From: Lysobacteraceae bacterium | GTDB taxonomy: Bacteria > Pseudomonadota > Gammaproteobacteria > Xanthomonadales > Xanthomonadaceae | Assembly (NCBI GenBank): GCA_003241895.1 | Contig: QBLY01000024.1 | Span: 1 to 39,158, forward strand | Direction of reading: 5' to 3' | Length of the DNA stretch: 39,158 bases | Shown: positions 35,215 to 39,158 of the stretch, piece by piece | How positions within the stretch are numbered: the stretch's first letter is position 1 | Layout: each line of letters opens with the position of its first letter | Position numbers and translations under genes: made by a program | The notes under the pieces: generated by a model | Seen by the model: only the letters and a program-made list of their open reading frames with translations | Databases searched by the model: none | Told to the model about the DNA's origin: nothing

Positions 35215-35436
35215 TCACGGCCGGGGTGCTGCGACCGCCCGCATCACCGCATGGAACAGATAGCCAATGGCGATGCAGCCTGCGGCAACTCCCACGGCCA
35301 GGGGCCAGCTGGGAAGGAACGCCAGCAGTGCAATCATGCAGACGATGCTGAACGTACCAAGGTTGATGACCAGGCCCGCGAGCCGGGATTGTTCGGAAGA
35401 TGACGCCGATACACCGCTGCTGAGGTAGGAAAGCAT
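35215..35436 (-). CDS. Small two-helix membrane protein, 73 residues
   Basis: The ATG at 35436 has AAGGAG upstream at suitable spacing. Two hydrophobic segments lie at about residues 20-41 and 43-66 (INLGTFSIVCMIALLAFL and LAVGVAAGCIAIGYLF), with a short polar start. No family recognised; it lies in the run of small membrane proteins and 19 bases after the 60-residue gene. Confidence 0.6.
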   Translation of the reverse strand: MLSYLSSGVSASSSEQSRLAGLVINLGTFSIVCMIALLAFLPSWPLAVGVAAGCIAIGYLFHAVMRAVAAPRP

Positions 35437-35454
35437 GTTCTCTAACTCCTTGGG

Positions 35455-35637
35455 TCAGCCGCTTTTGCGGCCCAGTGGATCCATCGCAACAATCAACAGC
35501 GTTGCTACGGGTCCCAGAAGTAACGACAGAAGCCACCAGTTCAGGCCGCCCCGGCCCTTGGCCTGGGCCAGGCCCGCGTTGATAAGCGACAGGGTGCCCC
35601 AGCCAACGAAGAATCCACCGCTAGCCGATCCGTTCAT
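35455..35637 (-). CDS. Small membrane protein, 60 residues
   Basis: The protein has two hydrophobic stretches (GGFFVGWGTLSLINAGLAQA and LNWWLLSLLLGPVATLLIVAM) separated by a basic turn. The ATG at 35637 overlaps the TGA that ends the decayed frame upstream (ATGA). A weak GGGGCAAG precedes it. No family recognised. Confidence 0.6.
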   Translation of the reverse strand: MNGSASGGFFVGWGTLSLINAGLAQAKGRGGLNWWLLSLLLGPVATLLIVAMDPLGRKSG

Positions 35638-35738
35638 GTCTTGCCCCGATTTCTTGTGAGATCTACACAAGTCCGAATGTACCGCCCGAGGATGCCCGAG
35701 CTTGCGGTGAAAGCCAATGCCGCGCCAGCACGCCAGGA
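35634..35738 (-). pseudogene. Fragment of a paralogue of the 63-residue membrane protein
   Basis: In the same frame as, and directly after, the stop of the gene at 35739-36011, 34 codons stay open to a TGA at 35634-35636. They include GAALAFTASSGILG, nearly the same as the second hydrophobic stretch of the 34146-34337 protein. No start codon fits and the first third of the gene is missing. It ends, like its relative, with an ATGA overlap to a small membrane protein gene, so a two-gene unit appears to have been duplicated and partly lost. Confidence 0.4.
35679..35729. repeat. 51-base direct repeat, copy B
   Basis: Partner of 34224-34274 with four mismatches. It lies within the decayed paralogue fragment. 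Confidence 0.7.
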
Positions 35739-36011
35739 TCAGGGTGGGGGCGGCGAAACAAGGATATGCAGTATTACTTTTATCAACAGTGCGACCCGGG
35801 ACAAAAGCAGCAGTGCGCCGGTCAGCAGGGTGGACGTTGAGTGCGAAGTTCCCGGCGTCATATGGCTGTCCCAGTAGGAGCCAGCCACGCCAAAAAGCAA
35901 AAGCAGCGAGCCGAAGCCCAGGAATCCAAGGCTCAACACCATCTTGGCCCAACTGGGTAGCGGTATCAGCAGCGAACCCCAGGCGGCAACGACAAGCAGC
36001 GTGTAAACCAT
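35739..36011 (-). CDS. Small three-helix membrane protein, 90 residues
   Basis: Hydrophobic segments at about residues 3-18, 24-46 and 62-86 are joined by short loops; the loop WDSHMTPGTSHSTS is polar. The ATG at 36011 starts the first segment; longer readings add only charged residues. The C-terminus is SPPPP. No family recognised. It lies 99 bases after the DUF502 gene. Confidence 0.6.
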   Translation of the reverse strand: MVYTLLVVAAWGSLLIPLPSWAKMVLSLGFLGFGSLLLLFGVAGSYWDSHMTPGTSHSTSTLLTGALLLLSRVALLIKVILHILVSPPPP

Positions 36012-36110
36012 GGCGGACTCAACCTGGAGAACTGCATTGCGGGCGCCCTTGGCGTTGCGCGAACCGGCCGCCCACACGCGTGGCAACTTTGTATTTTCGC
36101 GTTGTATCGC

Positions 36111-36764
36111 TCATGGCGTGCTGTCGGCCCGTCGCTGGAAGGGGATGGTGTCGGGGCTGACGGCGCCGCCGGAGATGATGAAGGCCATGGCCTGGTCCAC
36201 GGTCCAGTCGGTGGGCGTCAGCAGCTCCACCGGCACGATTTCCAGGTAGCCCGACGTGGGGTTGGGCGTGGTGGGCACGTACACGGCGGCCAGTTCGCGG
36301 CCGGTGCCTTCTTCGCGCACCACGCGGGTGACGAAGCCGATGCACTTCATTTCCCGGTGCGGGAAATCAATCAGCACCACGCGCTGGGTGCCGTCGGGTT
36401 TGGTCTGCAGCAGGTCCAGCAGTTTGCGGGCGCTGCCGTACACGGTCTTGAGCAGCGGGATGCGCGCGATCAGGCGCTCCACCCAGGCCAGCAGGCGCTG
36501 GCCGACCACGCGCCTGGCCAGCGCGCCCACGCCCACGATGACGAGGATGGTGGCCACCACCGCGAACGACGCCTGGGCCCAGGGGTCGTCCACCCAGCCC
36601 AGCGATTCGGGGTGGGCCAAGGCCAGCTGCACCGACAGCGGCCCCACCACCGGCCGGCTGATGTCGGAAAGCAGGCCCAGCACGAACTTGAACACGATCC
36701 AGACCAGCCAGATCGGCAGCAGCGTGAGCAGGCCGGTGAAGAAGTAAGCGCGGAGTCTTCGCAT
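36111..36764 (-). CDS. DUF502 family membrane protein
   Basis: The 217-residue protein has two N-terminal hydrophobic segments (YFFTGLLTLLPIWLVWIVFKFVL and, after a loop, SFAVVATILVIVGVGALA) and the DUF502 core IPLLKTVYGSARKLLDLL, then VVLIDFPHREMKCIGFVTR and VPTTPNPTSGYLEIVP. The family is widespread in bacteria and its biochemical role is not established. The ATG at 36764 is chosen over a TTG 18 bases upstream because relatives begin with a short basic stretch right before the first segment. It lies 18 bases after the kinase gene, likely in one operon with it. Confidence 0.92.
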   Translation of the reverse strand: MRRLRAYFFTGLLTLLPIWLVWIVFKFVLGLLSDISRPVVGPLSVQLALAHPESLGWVDDPWAQASFAVVATILVIVGVGALARRVVGQRLLAWVERLIARIPLLKTVYGSARKLLDLLQTKPDGTQRVVLIDFPHREMKCIGFVTRVVREEGTGRELAAVYVPTTPNPTSGYLEIVPVELLTPTDWTVDQAMAFIISGGAVSPDTIPFQRRADSTP

Positions 36765-36782
36765 GGCGCGATTGTAGGACAA

Positions 36783-39125
36783 CTAGCGCGCGCCGAGCTC
36801 CGCTGCCCTGACTTCGCGCACCAGCCGGAAGCCGATGTCGTCGAAGCCGGTGTCGGCTTCGAAGTCGTCGGTCTGCTGGGCGTTTACGCGGGCGGGCGCG
36901 TCGCGCCAGCCGGCGCCGGCGGCCAGGCGCCGCTGGCAGCCGCGGTCGCAGTCGGAAAGCCATTCGCGGACGTTGCCGCGCAGGCCGGTCAGGCCGATGC
37001 CGCTGGCAGGGCCTTGGGTGGCGGCCACGGTGCCTTCGCTGCCGCAGGCCACGCGGCCGTCGCGGCAGGCGTCGCCGGTGCCGCGGCCGGCGGCCAGCGG
37101 GGTCCATTCGCCGCGGGTGGGCAGGCGGTATTCCACACCCGCGCGGCCGCTGAGCCACTGGGCGTAGGCGCGGGCGTCGTCGTAGCTCACGCACACCACC
37201 GGATGGCTGCCGCCCTGGTTGAAGCCGGGGTTGTCCCAGGTGCGCTTCTTGAGCGAGATGGGCGCCAAGCGGTTGCGGCAGCGCGTTGCCGGGCGGCCGG
37301 TGCCGGAGGCGAACGCGGCGTATTCGGTGCGGGTGACTTCCGCGCGCATGGCGGCCAGGCCGGCGCGCTGGCCGCGCGGCACGGCGGCCAGCACCATCGC
37401 CACGGCGGTGTCCTTGAGCTTGTCGCCGGCCTTGGGCAGGGCGATGGTCTGCGACCACGCAGGCTCGAGCGCGGCCGACGGCACGTCCAGCGCGGTGGCC
37501 AGGGTTTTGGCGCGGGCCACGGCGTCGGCGTCCAGCGCCTTCAGGCCGGCCTGCAGGCGCGTGAGCAGGGCCGGCGCCAGCGACGCGCGCAGGGCCACCC
37601 AGGGCTTGCCCTCTTCGCGCTTGAGGTCGGCCACGAACGGCAACACGCGCGTGTAGTTGTCGCGCGCGGCGTCGTCCTTGCCGGCGGCCAGGGCGGCGCC
37701 CACGCGCTTGGCGTAGAAGGCGACCACTTCGTCGGCCAGGCGCGCCAGGGCTGGTTCGCGCGGCGCCAGCACGCGGGCTTCGCGCAGCGACTGCATGGCG
37801 TTGTCGCCCGCCGGCAGGCTCAGGCGCTGGCGATCGATCTGGCGGCGTGCGGCGGCCAGTTCGCGGGCGCCAACGCGGGTGGGGTCGTAGTCCAGCGCCA
37901 CCACCGACACTTCCGCGGTGACCTGCGCGAAGGGCACCGGCAGCAGGCCCGGCGCGGGCGCCTGCGCGGCGTTGGCCAGCGCGGTGTCCACGGGGGTGGC
38001 GGCGGCAGGGGCCGGGTCGGGCGCGGCGGCTACGGCAGGTGCCTGCACGGGCGCGGGCGTTTCGACGGGCGCGGCCGCTGGCGGCGCGGCGACGGCGGGT
38101 GCGCTGTCCTGCACGGTGAAGAAATCGGTCGGCTTTTCGGCGGGGCGGTCGCTCTGCAGCCAGATCACGGCCACCACCACCAGGGCCAGGCCGGCCAGGC
38201 CGCTCACCATCGGCTTCCAGCGCAGCTTGAAGAAGGCGGCGGCCTTGCCCAGGTCCAGCCTGGGCTCCGCCGGTTTGCCGCCGGCGATCTGGTTCAGCGC
38301 GCCCAGCATCTGCTGGGCGTTGCGATAGCGGTTGTCGGGTGACTTGGCCATCGCGCGGTCGAGGAAGGGCTGCCAGTGCTTCTTCTCGGGCGGCAGCCGC
38401 GGCACCGGGTCCTGGGCGTGCATCAGGGCCAGCGCCAGCGGATCGGCGGCCTGGTAGGGCAGGCGGCCCATCAGCAGTTCGTAGGCCAGCACGCCCACGC
38501 TGTAGAGGTCGGCGCGGCCGTCCACCACTTCGCCGCGCGCCTGTTCGGGCGCCATGTAGCCGCCGCTGCCCACGGCCAGGCCGGCGGTGGTGATGCGGGT
38601 CTGGTCGCGCTTGCTCAGCGCGATGCCGAAGTCGGTGAGCAGCGGCCGGTCGGCGTTGTCGAACAGGACGTTTTCGGCCTTGACGTCGCGGTGCACGATG
38701 CCGCGCGCATGCGCGTATTCCAGCGCCGACAGCAGCGAGCGCAGCACTTCGATGGCGCGGTGCTCGTCCTGGGTGAAATCGCGCTGGCCCAGGTGGCCCT
38801 TGGCCAGGTAGGGCAGCACGTAATACAGCAGGCCCTGGCGCGTGCGACCCACCTCGTGGATGCCGACGATGCAGGGGTGTTCGAGTTTGGCGATGGTGCG
38901 CGCTTCGTGTTCGAAGCGCTGCTTGCTGATTTCGTCGGTGAGGGCCCCGGGCGACATCACCTTCACCGCCACCTGGCGGTCCAGCGATTGCTGCACGCCC
39001 AGGTACACCTGCGACATGCCGCCCTTGCCGATCCGGCGCAGCACCCGGTAGCCGGGGATCTCGGGCATGTAGCTCGAGAGCAGCGCGGTCAGTTCGTCAG
39101 GGGACAGCTCTTCTTCCTGCTGCAT
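36783..39125 (-). CDS. Transmembrane Ser/Thr protein kinase with C-terminal FGE/SUMF1-like domain
   Basis: The 780-residue protein has a Hanks-type kinase domain (about residues 26-285): Gly loop GKGGMSQVYLG, VAVK with Lys55, HRDVKAEN (145-152), DFG (165-167) and APE (192-194). One membrane segment follows (about 306-323), then an Ala/Pro-rich linker (about 340-395), a helical middle part and a C-terminal formylglycine-generating-enzyme/SUMF1-like domain (about 560-770) with YRLPTRGEWTPLAAG and GLTGLRGNVREWLSDC. The kinase is thus cytosolic and the FGE-like part periplasmic. Such FGE-like modules more often act as ligand or sensor domains than as sulfatase activators. It is a complete gene; the start at 39125 is 33 bases from the window edge. 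Confidence 0.93.
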   Translation of the reverse strand: MQQEEELSPDELTALLSSYMPEIPGYRVLRRIGKGGMSQVYLGVQQSLDRQVAVKVMSPGALTDEISKQRFEHEARTIAKLEHPCIVGIHEVGRTRQGLLYYVLPYLAKGHLGQRDFTQDEHRAIEVLRSLLSALEYAHARGIVHRDVKAENVLFDNADRPLLTDFGIALSKRDQTRITTAGLAVGSGGYMAPEQARGEVVDGRADLYSVGVLAYELLMGRLPYQAADPLALALMHAQDPVPRLPPEKKHWQPFLDRAMAKSPDNRYRNAQQMLGALNQIAGGKPAEPRLDLGKAAAFFKLRWKPMVSGLAGLALVVVAVIWLQSDRPAEKPTDFFTVQDSAPAVAAPPAAAPVETPAPVQAPAVAAAPDPAPAAATPVDTALANAAQAPAPGLLPVPFAQVTAEVSVVALDYDPTRVGARELAAARRQIDRQRLSLPAGDNAMQSLREARVLAPREPALARLADEVVAFYAKRVGAALAAGKDDAARDNYTRVLPFVADLKREEGKPWVALRASLAPALLTRLQAGLKALDADAVARAKTLATALDVPSAALEPAWSQTIALPKAGDKLKDTAVAMVLAAVPRGQRAGLAAMRAEVTRTEYAAFASGTGRPATRCRNRLAPISLKKRTWDNPGFNQGGSHPVVCVSYDDARAYAQWLSGRAGVEYRLPTRGEWTPLAAGRGTGDACRDGRVACGSEGTVAATQGPASGIGLTGLRGNVREWLSDCDRGCQRRLAAGAGWRDAPARVNAQQTDDFEADTGFDDIGFRLVREVRAAELGAR

Positions 39126-39158
39126 GGCGCGGGCGTCTGACGGGGAGGGGGGTCGGGC

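Noticed and set aside
36019-36114. 31-codon - strand frame starting in an ATGA overlap with the DUF502 stop
   Set aside because: Basic peptide without ribosome site or family; the overlap alone is weak support.
36102-38342. 746-codon + strand open frame opposite the kinase and DUF502 genes
   Set aside because: Low-complexity Gly/Ala/His/Arg composition; the - strand genes explain the region.
1-39158. CRISPR array, tRNA, rRNA or riboswitch
   Set aside because: No regularly spaced repeats, cloverleaf or known conserved RNA core could be seen on either strand by reading; a covariance search was not possible.

Overview
The window reads as chromosomal DNA of a high-GC gammaproteobacterium, most likely in the Lysobacteraceae/Xanthomonadaceae. 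This rests on codon use, the gene families present and their arrangement, not on any marker gene. All genes from the left edge to about 26.9 kb lie on the + strand, and all genes from there to the right edge lie on the - strand, so the two halves converge near 26.9 kb.

Left and centre (1-26.9 kb) form a surface-polysaccharide locus of the O-antigen, capsule or exopolysaccharide type. It opens with an NTF2-like fragment, a membrane-anchored TPR protein, a FecR-like secreted protein with a terminator, a Wzy_C/O-antigen ligase-family protein and a TviB-type UDP-HexNAc 6-dehydrogenase. A decayed UDP-glucuronate 4-epimerase-like gene follows at 5.1-6.1 kb. Next comes a compositionally different, visibly less GC-rich cassette at about 6.1-22.7 kb. 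It holds two methyltransferases, a Wzx-type flippase, two AsnB-type amidotransferases, three glycosyltransferase genes (one a fusion of two complete GT4 enzymes), a polytopic membrane protein that could be a polymerase, and the first enzymes of a UDP-L-FucNAc/UDP-L-QuiNAc-type pathway (FnlA, an RmlD-like reductase, FnlC). Composition returns to the high-GC host style inside fnlC. The locus continues with WbuB-like and WbuC-like genes, an intact second copy of the epimerase, a truncated glycosyltransferase pseudogene and a VanZ-like protein. The two epimerase copies are direct repeats flanking the whole cassette, which suggests it was swapped in by recombination.

As a working unit, the enzymes would make activated amino sugars: a hexosaminuronic acid through TviB, a uronic acid through the epimerase, and a 6-deoxy-L-HexNAc through FnlA, the reductase and FnlC. 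The glycosyltransferases would build a repeat unit, which could carry methyl and amide groups. Wzx would flip it, and a Wzy-type protein would polymerise or ligate it. No initiating transferase and no Wzz, Wza or Wzc is present, so those functions must lie outside the window.

Right part (26.9-39.2 kb, - strand) is ordinary host-like sequence with many small membrane proteins. It holds a DUF4242-adenylate cyclase fusion, a three-gene overlapping unit with a PhyH-type dioxygenase, a small secreted protein, a half-size EamA transporter, a DUF885 lipoprotein, a stand-alone CheB-type methylesterase, a run of tiny membrane proteins with signs of duplication and decay (33.7-36.0 kb), a DUF502 protein and a membrane-spanning Ser/Thr kinase carrying a C-terminal formylglycine-generating-enzyme-like domain. 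No rRNA, tRNA, CRISPR array, transposase or phage gene was recognised.
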